From NCBI RefSeq assembly GCF_000429165.1, contig NZ_AUBI01000004.1, positions 1-64,000 of the forward strand: DNA of 64,000 nucleotides. The letters are read 5' to 3'. Shown here piece by piece: positions 36,158 through 44,873 of this stretch (its first letter is position 1; each line of letters opens with the position of its first letter). A program made the position numbers and the translations under genes. The stretch is from Acetobacter nitrogenifigens DSM 23921 = NBRC 105050. Its GTDB lineage: Bacteria > Pseudomonadota > Alphaproteobacteria > Acetobacterales > Acetobacteraceae. The notes beneath the pieces are model-generated. The model was not told the DNA's origin, did not search any database, and was given only the letters and a program-made list of their open reading frames with translations.

Positions 36158-37333
36158 ATGACGGATGTCGTCGTCATCGGATGTGGCGTCAGCGGAGCCG
36201 CAACCGCGTGGGAATTGGCTCGCTCGGGCCTGTCGGTCACCATCGTCGACCGCTACGGCCCTGCGGCGATGGCCAGCGGCTGGACCCTCGCCGGGGTTCG
36301 CCAGTCCGGCCGCGATCCTGCCGAAATTCCCCTGGCGATCGCCGCGGTAAAGCTTTGGGAAAATCTCGCCGAAGCGCTGGACGCGCCAACAGGCTACACG
36401 CAGGACGGAAATCTCCGAATTGGCATGGGCGCGGGCGATCTTCCGGCCCTGAAGGACATTGCCGAAACAGGCGCCGCCTGCGGATTGCCCATTTCCTTTT
36501 TGGACGGTGCGTCCGCCGTCCGCGACGTCGCGCCCGCCATTGCGCCCGTTGTCGCGGGGGCGACCTTCTGTGCGACAGACGGGCATGCCGACCCCGACGC
36601 CACCGTCAACGCCTATGTCGCCGCCGCACGCCGGGCCGGGGCGACGACCCTGTTCGGCGAGCCCGTCATCGCTGTCGAAACCGCCGCCGGCAAAATCACC
36701 GCCGTGCGAACTGCGTCGCATCGCATCGCGACGGGCGCTGTCGTGCTGGCCAGCGGCGTCATGGGTGACGACCTGCTCGCGCCCTTCGGCGCTGATGTGC
36801 CTCTGGACGTCAAATACGTCACCGTCATTCGCACGAAGCCGGTCGCCTCCACCCTCAAACAGGTTATTTCGGTCGCCGACGTCCGCAACGCGGAAGCCGC
36901 CTGCGCAGGACGGCAACAGCTGGACGGAGCTTTTCGCTTCACCAGCGGCATTGAACCGTGGAGCGGCGCCATGCATGAACGAAATGGACGCCCGATAATC
37001 GCGCCGCCAATTCGCGCACTGGCGGAAACGATCGAAAGTTTCGGAACCGTCGTGCCCGCTGCGCTGGACGCCGAGATCGACGCCTATTGGTGTGGTCTGA
37101 TCGACCAGACGCCGGACTCCCTTCCGGTCCTCGATCGCGTCGAAGGCGCAAGGGGGCTTTTCGTCGCTCGCGGTTTTTCGGGGCACGGTTTCTGTCTTGG
37201 CCCCATCACAGGAAAAATCATGGCGGCGCTCGTCAAGGAAGAGCAATCACCCGTCGATATTTCCGCTTTTTCATCATCCCGTTTTGCAAAAGCCGGCGCG
37301 AGCGCCTTCGAACCGGTCACCCTGCATGGCTGA
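36158..37333 (+). CDS. FAD-dependent oxidoreductase, DAO superfamily (first of two)
   Basis: The 391-residue protein starts with the dinucleotide-binding fold VVIGCGVSGAATAWELARSG and belongs to the D-amino-acid oxidase/sarcosine oxidase/opine oxidase superfamily. The C-terminal flavin-binding end reads FVARGFSGHGFCLGPITGKI. Between them lies a substrate domain with LAGVRQSGRDPAEIPL. Such enzymes oxidise a C-N bond of an amino acid or a secondary amine. It follows the receptor by 26 nt and overlaps the first permease by 8 nt, so uptake and oxidation are co-expressed. The substrate is not known. It differs from the second oxidase at 41127 but shares the GRDPxExPL stretch. Confidence 0.87.
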   Translation: MTDVVVIGCGVSGAATAWELARSGLSVTIVDRYGPAAMASGWTLAGVRQSGRDPAEIPLAIAAVKLWENLAEALDAPTGYTQDGNLRIGMGAGDLPALKDIAETGAACGLPISFLDGASAVRDVAPAIAPVVAGATFCATDGHADPDATVNAYVAAARRAGATTLFGEPVIAVETAAGKITAVRTASHRIATGAVVLASGVMGDDLLAPFGADVPLDVKYVTVIRTKPVASTLKQVISVADVRNAEAACAGRQQLDGAFRFTSGIEPWSGAMHERNGRPIIAPPIRALAETIESFGTVVPAALDAEIDAYWCGLIDQTPDSLPVLDRVEGARGLFVARGFSGHGFCLGPITGKIMAALVKEEQSPVDISAFSSSRFAKAGASAFEPVTLHG

Positions 37334-38285
37334 AGGCTTGTTTGCCTTCGCGGCGCGCCGGGCGGGCGTCAATGTGCTGCTGCTGATGCTGGTCTCGCTG
37401 ACTGGCTTTATGCTTCTTCATGCGACGCCCGGCGGCCCGCTCGCCCAATTTTCACTATCGCCGGGTATGACCACTGAGCGACTGAACCAGATCGCCCACT
37501 CCATGGGTCTGGATCAGCCTTTATGGCTGCAATATGTGAAGTGGCTCGGGGGCTTGCTGAAAGGCGACTGGGGCCATTCCTACCGCGACCACGCTCCGGT
37601 GCTTTCGATCATCGTCGCGCATCTTGGCGCGACGGTCGAACTTGGCCTTGCTTCGCTGGTGATTTCCTTCCTCGGCGGGCTGGCGATGGGGTTGATCGGC
37701 GCACTGCGGGCTGGGGAGGCTATCGACGCGCTTTGCTCTCTCGTCGGCGTCATCCTGCTTTCGCTTCCTACTTTCTGGCTTGGCCTTGTCTTCATCTATT
37801 TTCTGTCGGTTCGCACGGGATGGTTTCCGGCGGGTGGCCTGATGGCGCCGGGCGACGCTTCAGCGAGCGATCGTCTGCGCCACCTCGCGTTGCCCGCCAT
37901 GACGCTTGGTCTGGTCTCCATACCGGTCTGGGGCGCGTACGTGCGCGCATTTGCTGGCGACACGCTGAATCAGGACCATATCCGCACCGCCCGCGCGCTG
38001 GGCGTGCCCGGCTGGCGGATCGTCCTGCGGCGCGTCCTGCCTGCGGCCCTGCTCCCCCTGATTCCGATAGCGGGCGTCTATCTCCCGACTTTGCTGAGCG
38101 GAGCGCTCGTCACGGAGACGGTCTTCACGTGGCCCGGCGTGGGGCGTCTGTTTCTCGACAGCCTGCAGTACCGCGACTATCCGGTGGCGCTGGGCGTTCT
38201 GATGTTCAGCGCCGTTCTCGTGCTGATATGCAGTCTCGCCGCGGAATTGCTGCACCACGCCGCCGACCCGAGACTGCGCGCATGA
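37326..38285 (+). CDS. ABC transporter permease, DppB/OppB type
   Basis: The 319-residue inner-membrane subunit has the DppB layout: an N-terminal helix followed by the HATPGGPLAQFSLSPGMT loop, then about five helices. The permease EAA-like loop RTARALGVPGWRIVLRRVLP contacts the ATPase. The ATG at 37326 lies within the end of the oxidase gene (8-nt overlap). It forms a heterodimer with the next permease. Members of this family carry peptides, nickel chelates, opines or glycosides, so sequence alone does not give the substrate. Confidence 0.92.
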   Translation: MAEGLFAFAARRAGVNVLLLMLVSLTGFMLLHATPGGPLAQFSLSPGMTTERLNQIAHSMGLDQPLWLQYVKWLGGLLKGDWGHSYRDHAPVLSIIVAHLGATVELGLASLVISFLGGLAMGLIGALRAGEAIDALCSLVGVILLSLPTFWLGLVFIYFLSVRTGWFPAGGLMAPGDASASDRLRHLALPAMTLGLVSIPVWGAYVRAFAGDTLNQDHIRTARALGVPGWRIVLRRVLPAALLPLIPIAGVYLPTLLSGALVTETVFTWPGVGRLFLDSLQYRDYPVALGVLMFSAVLVLICSLAAELLHHAADPRLRA

Positions 38286-39151
38286 GCGGCGCCGACGCCA
38301 TCCTGTCGGTCAGGACGCATCTGCACGATCTGCGCCCGCGCGGCCGGATCGCCGCTTGCTACATCGTTCTCGTCGTCATCGCATGTGTCGCAGGCCCGTG
38401 GGTTTTGCCATACGGCCACGCACATATCGATCTGCATCACCGCTTTCTCTCTCCGATCAGCGCCGGACATCCACTCGGCACTGACGAAATCGGACGCGAT
38501 CTGCTGACGCGCGTGTTGATGGGCGGGCGCGTCTCCCTGCTGGTGGGGCTGGCGTCCACCATTCTGAGCACCGTGATCGGCACAGCGCTCGGCCTTGTCG
38601 CAGGGTACAACAGCGGGGCGGCGCGGTTTCTGATTACGACAATCATCGACGCCACGTTGTGTTTTCCGGTCGTGTTCCTGATGCTGACGCTCGCCGCCGT
38701 GCTCAGCCCCGGCGTAGGGACGATCATCGGCATCGTGACGCTGGTCAGCTGGATGGAGGCCGCCCGCGTCGTGCAGGCGCAAACGCGCGTGATCCGAAAA
38801 ATGGATTACGTGACCGCAGTTGTCGCCATGGGGGCGACTGACCGCTATGTGCTGCTGCGCGAAGTTCTGCCCAACGTCGCGCCAGCGGTGATCGTCAGCG
38901 CAACGCTCACCATCGCACGAGCGATCCTTCTGGAATCGTATGTGAGCTATCTTGGTTACGGCGTGCAGCCCCCTGACGCGAGTTGGGGCAATCTTCTGAA
39001 CAACGCGCAGGAATATCTTGAATCCGATCCCTGGCTCGCCATTATCCCCGGCGTCGCCATCGCGCTGACCGTGACGATGTTCAACCTGCTGGGAGAATCC
39101 CTGCGAGACGCCATCGATCCCTCCCTCCGGGCCAGAGGAAGCAGGTCATGA
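38282..39151 (+). CDS. ABC transporter permease, DppC/OppC type
   Basis: The 289-residue subunit has an N-terminal membrane helix (about 22-45), the typical HPLGTDEIGRDLLTRVLMGG motif at about residues 62-81, and five further helices. The ATPase coupling loop contains VVAMGATDRYVLLREVLPNV. Its start overlaps the preceding gene by ATGA, and its stop overlaps the following gene by 4 nt. The family motif near PDASWGNLLNNAQEYL is present, so the subunit appears complete. Confidence 0.93.
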   Translation: MSGADAILSVRTHLHDLRPRGRIAACYIVLVVIACVAGPWVLPYGHAHIDLHHRFLSPISAGHPLGTDEIGRDLLTRVLMGGRVSLLVGLASTILSTVIGTALGLVAGYNSGAARFLITTIIDATLCFPVVFLMLTLAAVLSPGVGTIIGIVTLVSWMEAARVVQAQTRVIRKMDYVTAVVAMGATDRYVLLREVLPNVAPAVIVSATLTIARAILLESYVSYLGYGVQPPDASWGNLLNNAQEYLESDPWLAIIPGVAIALTVTMFNLLGESLRDAIDPSLRARGSRS

Positions 39152-40137
39152 CGTTGCTGGCCGTTCGCGATCTCGGGGTGGATTTTGGCGGTCCGCCCAT
39201 TGTTGACGGTGTTTCTTTCTCGATGAAACGAGGAGAAATCGTAGCGCTTGTCGGGGAGAGCGGCTCGGGAAAGAGCGTTGCATCACTCGCCCTGATGGGG
39301 CTTCTGGGGCGAGGAAACGTCACCGGCTCTGCAATATTGCGCCTGAATGACGGACGTGAGACCGACCTCGCGCGGATCAGTTCACGCGAGCGACGCGGCG
39401 TGCTTGGTCGGCATGTTTCCATGATTTTTCAGGACCCGTTGAGCAGCCTCGATCCGATCCAGACTATAGGCGCACAAATGCGCGAAGTTCTGTCGCTGCA
39501 TTGCGGTCTGCGCGGCGGAAAAGCCCAGGCACGCGCAATCGAATTATTGCATGAAGTCGGCATCGTCGATCCACAGGCGTGCCTGAAGCTGATCCCGCAG
39601 CGCCTGTCCGGCGGAATGCGACAGCGCGTGCTGATCGCCATGGCGATCGCCGGCGAGCCTGAATTGCTGTTGGCCGACGAGCCCACGACGGCGCTTGACG
39701 TGACCGTGCAGGCGCAAGTCCTGCGCCTGCTGCTCTCACTCCGTGCCCGCTCTGGCATGGGAATGATCTTCATCACGCATAACCTCGCCGTCGCCTCATC
39801 CATCGCGGACCGTGTGATCGTCCTCTACGCCGGACAGGTCGTGGAGGACGCTCCAGCCGACGCGTTCTTCGCCGCGCCCGCCATGCCATACAGCAAAGCC
39901 CTCCTCGGGGCCGCGCCGGGGATCGACAGCGTGTTTGGCGCGCGGCGCCTGCCCATACTTCGCGGACAGGTTCCCGCGCCCGGCGAACGCGGCGTTGGGT
40001 GCCGCTTCGCGCCCCGCTGCGACGCCATGCGTCCGACGCCTTGCCAGACACAGATGCCTGATCTTCTGAACATCGCCGATGGCGAAAATGAAGTTCACGC
40101 CGTACGTTGCGGTCGCTGGGAGGAACTCGCCAGATGA
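39148..40137 (+). CDS. ABC transporter ATP-binding protein, DppD/OppD type
   Basis: The 329-residue ATPase has Walker A GESGSGKS, the Q-loop MIFQDPLSSLDP, the signature LSGGMRQRVLIAMAI and Walker B LLLADEPTTALDVT, followed by the H-loop. The C-terminal oligopeptide/dipeptide extension holds the cysteine-containing segment VGCRFAPRCDAM, known in OppD/DppD. It pairs with the next ATPase. It overlaps both neighbours by 4 nt. Confidence 0.94.
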   Translation: MTLLAVRDLGVDFGGPPIVDGVSFSMKRGEIVALVGESGSGKSVASLALMGLLGRGNVTGSAILRLNDGRETDLARISSRERRGVLGRHVSMIFQDPLSSLDPIQTIGAQMREVLSLHCGLRGGKAQARAIELLHEVGIVDPQACLKLIPQRLSGGMRQRVLIAMAIAGEPELLLADEPTTALDVTVQAQVLRLLLSLRARSGMGMIFITHNLAVASSIADRVIVLYAGQVVEDAPADAFFAAPAMPYSKALLGAAPGIDSVFGARRLPILRGQVPAPGERGVGCRFAPRCDAMRPTPCQTQMPDLLNIADGENEVHAVRCGRWEELAR

Positions 40138-41105
40138 CCGCGCCGGTTCTGAGTGTGCAGGGCGTATCCAAGACCTACACGCAACGCGCGGGGTTATTCG
40201 GTCGGCCGTCCCAGACCTACGCCCTGCGGGATGTATCGTTCGACCTGCGCGCGGGCGAAATCCTGGGGTTGGTGGGGGAGTCTGGCTCCGGAAAGACCAC
40301 AGTCGGGCGTATCGCCATGCGCCTCATCGATCCTAGCGAGGGCAAGGTCTATCTCGCCGGGCAGGACGTCACCGCTCTGTCCAGCACCGCGTTGAGACCG
40401 ATGCGACGGCGGATACAACTGATCTTTCAGGACCCCTCGGCGTCGCTCAACCCACGCCAGACCATTCGGCAAATCCTCAGAACGCCACTTCGACTGCGCG
40501 GAATTACGGACGATACGGAAATCGCGCGGATGCTGGCGATCATCGGCATGGGCGCGGATGCTCTGGACCGCACCCCCGCCATGTTTTCGGGCGGACAACG
40601 ACAGCGCCTGAGCATCGCGCGGGCGCTACTGATGAATCCGGACATCATCGTTGCAGACGAAGCCGTATCTGCGCTCGACGTCTGCGTTCAGGCGCAGGTG
40701 GTCAACCTGCTTTTGGATTTGCGCGATCAGTTCGGCCTGTCGATCCTGTTCATCGGCCATGACCTCGGCGTCGTGGGGCTGATATCCGACCGGATTGGCG
40801 TCATGTTTCGCGGGAGTCTGGTCGAAATCGCTCCGTCGCGCGGGTTATTTGAGCGCCCCCGGCACCCTTACACGGCGCGTCTGCTCGCCGCCGCCCCGCG
40901 CCAGGGTGGCAAACTTACGCCGCACGCCGAAGTCGATGCGGGGCGCCTTTCTCCCACGTCGACCGAGGGTTGCGCCTTCGCGGCGCTTTGTTCACACGCA
41001 ATCACCGAATGCAGAACGACCAGACCCGTCATGCGCGAAACCGCGCCGGATCACTGGACGGCCTGTCGGCGCGCCGATCTCGACCTTCGCCCGGCGCACT
41101 GTTGA
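40134..41105 (+). CDS. ABC transporter ATP-binding protein, DppF/OppF type
   Basis: The 323-residue ATPase contains Walker A GESGSGKTT, Q-loop LIFQDPSASLNPRQTI, signature FSGGQRQRLSIARALL and Walker B DIIVADEAVSALDV. The C-terminal extension GCAFAALCSHAITECR carries cysteines as in OppF/DppF. I chose the ATG at 40134, which overlaps the preceding stop as ATGA and matches the N-terminal family pattern (VLSVQGVSKTY). It completes a two-permease, two-ATPase importer whose binding protein is encoded two genes downstream. Confidence 0.94.
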   Translation: MTAPVLSVQGVSKTYTQRAGLFGRPSQTYALRDVSFDLRAGEILGLVGESGSGKTTVGRIAMRLIDPSEGKVYLAGQDVTALSSTALRPMRRRIQLIFQDPSASLNPRQTIRQILRTPLRLRGITDDTEIARMLAIIGMGADALDRTPAMFSGGQRQRLSIARALLMNPDIIVADEAVSALDVCVQAQVVNLLLDLRDQFGLSILFIGHDLGVVGLISDRIGVMFRGSLVEIAPSRGLFERPRHPYTARLLAAAPRQGGKLTPHAEVDAGRLSPTSTEGCAFAALCSHAITECRTTRPVMRETAPDHWTACRRADLDLRPAHC

Positions 41106-41126
41106 AAAGAAGCAGAGGAAGACATC

Positions 41127-42452
41127 ATGGGTCCTGAGGTCAAAGCGATACAAACCGACGCCAAGCCGTCCGCAAGCGCCGACGTCGTTGTCATCGGCGG
41201 CGGCATCGTCGGGGTCAGCACGGCGTATACGCTGGCCCAGCGAGGCGTATCGGTTATCCTGTGCGAGAAAGGCCATATCGCAGGCGAACAATCGAGCCGA
41301 AACTGGGGCTGGGTGCGACGCAACGGCCGTGATCCGCGCGAACTCCCGCTTATGATGGAGAGCTTCAGGGCGTGGAACGAGTTTGCTTCGAAGAAACTCG
41401 ACACCGGATTTACGGTCTGCGGCGTCGTCTCCATCGCGAAGACCGACGCCGACCGCGCCCGACACGAACAGTTTGTTGAGGATGCTCGTCCTTTCCAGAT
41501 CGGCAGCCGCGTCATCACGTCGAGCGAAATCAGGGAAATCCTGCCCGGATATACGGGAGAAGGCCGCTCGGCGCTCTATAACCCGACTGACGCCCGCGCG
41601 GAGCCGCAACGGACTGCCCCGGCTGTGGCGCTCGCCGCAAGGGACCTGGGGGCGGAGATCGTGCAGAACTGCGCCGTGCGCGGCGTGGAGCTGCAGGGCG
41701 GTCGTATCTGCGGCGTCGTGACCGAACTGGGCTATATCCGTACGAGTCAGGTCGTGGTTGCAGGCGGCGCCTGGTCGCGCCTCTTTTGCGGCAACCTTGG
41801 CGTCGACCTGCCGCAGATGAAAGTGCTGTCGTCCGTCTGCCGCACCGCGCCGCTGAGCGGCCTTCCCGAAACATCCGCGTATTTCGGCGGCGTCGCTTAC
41901 CGCAAGCGCGATGACGGCGGCTACAACATAGCGCCAAGCGTTGGCCTGAACGTGCCCATCGTCCCCGATATGCTCCGGCTTGCGCGCATGTATCTGCCGG
42001 CATTCATGGCCGAACGAAAATCCGTAAAGCCGCGTCTCGATAGCCGCTTCCTGACGGAACTGCTTACTCCGCGCAGTTGGGATCTCGATATGCCGACCGT
42101 TTTCGAAAAGACGCGCGTTCTCGATCCCAAGCCCAACATCGCGCTGACGCGCAGCAAAGTCGCCGATTTGCAGAAATTGTTTCCTGCGGCAGGCCCGATC
42201 CACATTCTTCAGCACTGGGGCGGCCTTATCGACGTCATGCCGGACGCCGTGCCGGTCATCGACACTGTGGCGAAGATACCCGGCCTGACCATTTCCACCG
42301 GCTATTCCGGCCATGGTTTCGGCATCGGCCCAGGTGCAGGCGTCCTGACCGCCGACCTTGCGACCGGCAAGGCGCCCTGCGTTGATCCGTCGCCTTTCCG
42401 CCTGTCCCGCTTCACTGACGGCACGCCAATGCGTCTGATCGGCGGATTTTGA
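41127..42452 (+). CDS. FAD-dependent oxidoreductase, DAO superfamily (second of two)
   Basis: The 441-residue enzyme has the FAD fold VVVIGGGIVGVSTAYTLAQR after a polar lead of about 20 residues, SSRNWGWVRRNGRDPRELPL in the flavin/substrate region, and the C-terminal flavin contact STGYSGHGFGIGPGAGVLTA. It belongs to the amino-acid oxidase/dehydrogenase (DadA/opine oxidase-like) group. It sits inside the ABC transporter operon between the ATPase and binding-protein genes, 21 nt after the former and 4 nt before the latter. Having two paralogous flavoenzymes suggests two successive oxidations or two subunits of a complex. Confidence 0.87.
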   Translation: MGPEVKAIQTDAKPSASADVVVIGGGIVGVSTAYTLAQRGVSVILCEKGHIAGEQSSRNWGWVRRNGRDPRELPLMMESFRAWNEFASKKLDTGFTVCGVVSIAKTDADRARHEQFVEDARPFQIGSRVITSSEIREILPGYTGEGRSALYNPTDARAEPQRTAPAVALAARDLGAEIVQNCAVRGVELQGGRICGVVTELGYIRTSQVVVAGGAWSRLFCGNLGVDLPQMKVLSSVCRTAPLSGLPETSAYFGGVAYRKRDDGGYNIAPSVGLNVPIVPDMLRLARMYLPAFMAERKSVKPRLDSRFLTELLTPRSWDLDMPTVFEKTRVLDPKPNIALTRSKVADLQKLFPAAGPIHILQHWGGLIDVMPDAVPVIDTVAKIPGLTISTGYSGHGFGIGPGAGVLTADLATGKAPCVDPSPFRLSRFTDGTPMRLIGGF

Positions 42453-42456
42453 CGCT

Positions 42457-44079
42457 TTGAAGCTCCACCTGCCACGACGACGTTTCCTTGAGGCGGCTGG
42501 CTGCGTCGCAGTCGCCGCACCCCGGTGGCGCGCCTTCGCTGACGCGCCAAGCCAGATCATCGTCGGATTGGCGCAGGAGCCGACCGTTTTTCATCCGCTT
42601 TTGCCGCATATCGAGGTCGATGACGGGGTTCATATGAACCTGTTCAGTCCCCTCTGGTCCATCGACGCCAAAGGCGCCTTCGTTCCAGATCTGGCCGAAA
42701 ATGTGCCTGACCAGAACAATGGCGGCGTGAGCGCAGACGGGCTGACCTGGCGCGTGAAGTTGCGAGGCAATGCGTTCTGGCATGACGGACGTCCGGTCAC
42801 AGCCGCAGACGTTGTCTTCACATTTGAAACGCTTCTGGATCCATCCTTCCCTGCTTACAGCAGGAAAGGTTTCGAGTTTATCGAACATGTCGAACAGACC
42901 GGGCCGCTTGAACTGACCTGGCGCATGCGCAAGCCGTATGCGCCGTTTCACGCCATTCTGGCCAGCGCCATGATCGTCCCGGCGCATCTTCTCAAAGGCG
43001 TTTCTGACACAACGGCTTTCACATCCAAACCTGTGGGAAGCGGTCCCTTTATGTGGGACGAGCGCATTCCCTCCGACCACATACGCCTGCGCGCCAACCA
43101 ACACTGGCATTTGGGGCGAGCTGGCGTCGATTATGCGATCATACGCTATATCCCGGATGTGACCGTCATGTTCACGCAGTTCGAAACCGGGGAAATCGAC
43201 TACCTGGGTATGCCCGGCATTCCTCCCAACAGATATCGACAGGCGCTAACGTTACCCGGACGGCAGGTCTTCCGCGCACCACAACCATTTGTCGAAAGCA
43301 TAGCCATCAATATGGCCCGGCCTCAGTTCCACGACATTGTGGTGAGGCAGGCAATCTACACAGCAATTGACAAGCAAGGCATATTGGAAACTCTTTTTGA
43401 AAATATAGAATCCGATACGGAATCCTTCCTTCCATCGCAATCGTCCTACTACAACCCCGATCTGCCGAAACAGAAATTCGATCCACAAGCCGCCGCAGAA
43501 AGTCTCGACCGGGCCGGATGGCGCCGCAGGCTCGGCGGCGTGCGCGCCCGCGATGGCGTCAAGCTGGAATTCGTAAACGCGACGACTTCCGGCAACGCCC
43601 TGCGTCAGCAGGTTCAGGAGGTCATTCAGCAGAACCTTGCCGATATCGGCATCATCATGCGCATCGAAAATCGACCCGCCGCCGTGATGTGGGGGGGATA
43701 CTGGTCGCAATCTCGCTTCGACACGGCTCTGGTGTCGGTCGACTTCATGACAGGTTCAGACCCGGACGCCTCGAGTTATTTCACGTCCGACGCATCGCCC
43801 GCACGGGGCGGCGCGGGGCAGAACGTGTTTCAGCTTGCCGACAGTCGAATCGACTCTCTGTTTCTGAAAGCCAACGCCAGCTTCGATCACGAAACACGCC
43901 TGTCATATTACCGTTCGATCCAGAGTCTCGTGCGTACGGATCTGCCGTTTCTGCCGCTATATCAGCAAAGCAATGTCGAAGGCGTTCGCTCTGGCCTTAC
44001 GGGTTTTGAAAGCAACGTCAACGTGCGCTCCAATCTATGGAATCTCGCACGCTGGCGCTGGACCGCGCCTCCTCAATAA
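42457..44079 (+). CDS. periplasmic substrate-binding protein, SBP_bac_5 (Dpp/Opp) family
   Basis: The 540-residue family-5 solute-binding protein serves the ABC importer encoded just upstream. The N-terminus has LPRRRFLEAAGCVAVAA, a twin-arginine-type signal without a lipobox, so a freely soluble periplasmic protein exported folded is likely. Family landmarks are DGRPVTAADVVFTFETLLDP and AIDKQGILETLF. It starts at TTG, 4 nt after the preceding stop, with a weak ribosome site; no better in-frame start lies near. The ligand could be a peptide, opine, or other amino compound. Its stop overlaps the convergent SDR gene by 7 nt. Confidence 0.9.
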   Translation: MKLHLPRRRFLEAAGCVAVAAPRWRAFADAPSQIIVGLAQEPTVFHPLLPHIEVDDGVHMNLFSPLWSIDAKGAFVPDLAENVPDQNNGGVSADGLTWRVKLRGNAFWHDGRPVTAADVVFTFETLLDPSFPAYSRKGFEFIEHVEQTGPLELTWRMRKPYAPFHAILASAMIVPAHLLKGVSDTTAFTSKPVGSGPFMWDERIPSDHIRLRANQHWHLGRAGVDYAIIRYIPDVTVMFTQFETGEIDYLGMPGIPPNRYRQALTLPGRQVFRAPQPFVESIAINMARPQFHDIVVRQAIYTAIDKQGILETLFENIESDTESFLPSQSSYYNPDLPKQKFDPQAAAESLDRAGWRRRLGGVRARDGVKLEFVNATTSGNALRQQVQEVIQQNLADIGIIMRIENRPAAVMWGGYWSQSRFDTALVSVDFMTGSDPDASSYFTSDASPARGGAGQNVFQLADSRIDSLFLKANASFDHETRLSYYRSIQSLVRTDLPFLPLYQQSNVEGVRSGLTGFESNVNVRSNLWNLARWRWTAPPQ

Positions 44080-44771
44080 AGATCTTCTTCCGAACAGCTT
44101 ACCGCCAGTTCGGCGACGTTCGCAGTATTCGGCAGGTCGAGCACCATGCCGACCATGCGCGCGAGATCGGCAGGTTGCGTCATCTCCGCCTCTTCGCGCG
44201 AGGTGATGCTGCGCGCCATGTCTGTCGCCACGAAACCGGGACATATGGCCGTCGCGCGAATTCCGTCGTTCCAGCCTGTACGCTTGATGCTGTGGGCGAG
44301 AGCCACCACAGCATGTTTCGTGATTGCATAGGGGCCTGAATCCGCAGATTTGACGCGCTTTCCTGAAAGCGACGCAACGACGATCACACGTCCCGTCCCG
44401 CACTCCTTGAGATGCGGCCACGCCGCGCGAACCAGACGGATCGGCGATTTGAGATTGACGCTCAGCATCGCATCCATCTCATCGTCTTCGATCTCCAGGA
44501 TCGATTTCGGAATCATGATACCGGCGTTGGCGATAACCGCATCGATCTGTCCAAACGCAGTGATCGTCGACGACACCCAGGCGCCCTCCCCTCCTGCGCT
44601 GGCGTCGAACGCGTGCGTATGCAGCGTGGAGGACGCCTTCAATGCTCCAGGGTCGCGCACCCCAGCGCTGACGCACCATCCCGTAGACTGAAGATATTCT
44701 GAAATCGTGCGCCCGATCCCCCTGTTCGCTCCGGAAATCATGGCGACGCGACGCTCATGCAGGTTGTTCAT
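44073..44771 (-). CDS. short-chain dehydrogenase/reductase
   Basis: This 232-residue classical SDR has the NAD(P) motif MISGANRGIGRT (TGxxxGxG-type, here SGANRGIG), the NAG motif VIANAGIM, the catalytic Ser in VVASLSGKR, and YAITKHAV with Tyr and Lys. It oxidises or reduces a hydroxyl/carbonyl of an unknown substrate. I chose ATG 44771 because AAGGAAG lies upstream; the frame stays open further but loses the family pattern. It is divergent from the MFS gene across a perfect palindrome and probably shares its regulator. Confidence 0.88.
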   Translation of the reverse strand: MNNLHERRVAMISGANRGIGRTISEYLQSTGWCVSAGVRDPGALKASSTLHTHAFDASAGGEGAWVSSTITAFGQIDAVIANAGIMIPKSILEIEDDEMDAMLSVNLKSPIRLVRAAWPHLKECGTGRVIVVASLSGKRVKSADSGPYAITKHAVVALAHSIKRTGWNDGIRATAICPGFVATDMARSITSREEAEMTQPADLARMVGMVLDLPNTANVAELAVSCSEEDLY

Positions 44772-44801
44772 GACCGCTTCCTTCAATACGTTATGGAAAA
44801 G

Positions 44802-44820
44802 AAATCGCTCAAAGCGATTT
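44802..44820. promoter_or_regulatory. perfect palindromic operator between SDR and MFS genes
   Basis: AAATCGCT and AGCGATTT flank a 3-nt centre CAA, giving a 19-bp perfect dyad in the 102-bp gap between the divergent SDR and MFS genes. Its position suits control of both. Which regulator binds it is unknown; the nearest is the IclR protein 11 kb away. Confidence 0.6.
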
Positions 44821-44873
44821 AAACACCTTAAACCACGACGCCACGAAATGGAATTTCTCATGACGATCGCTCC

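Noticed and set aside
40992-42560. A 522-residue minus-strand frame opposite the second FAD oxidase
   Set aside because: The sense strand carries a clear flavoprotein; the antisense frame has no recognisable motif.
33606-44079. Opine-metallophore (staphylopine/pseudopaline-type) import system
   Set aside because: The TonB receptor and Dpp-type importer fit, but there is no nicotianamine-like or opine synthase and no exporter next to them, and two oxidases point to catabolism.
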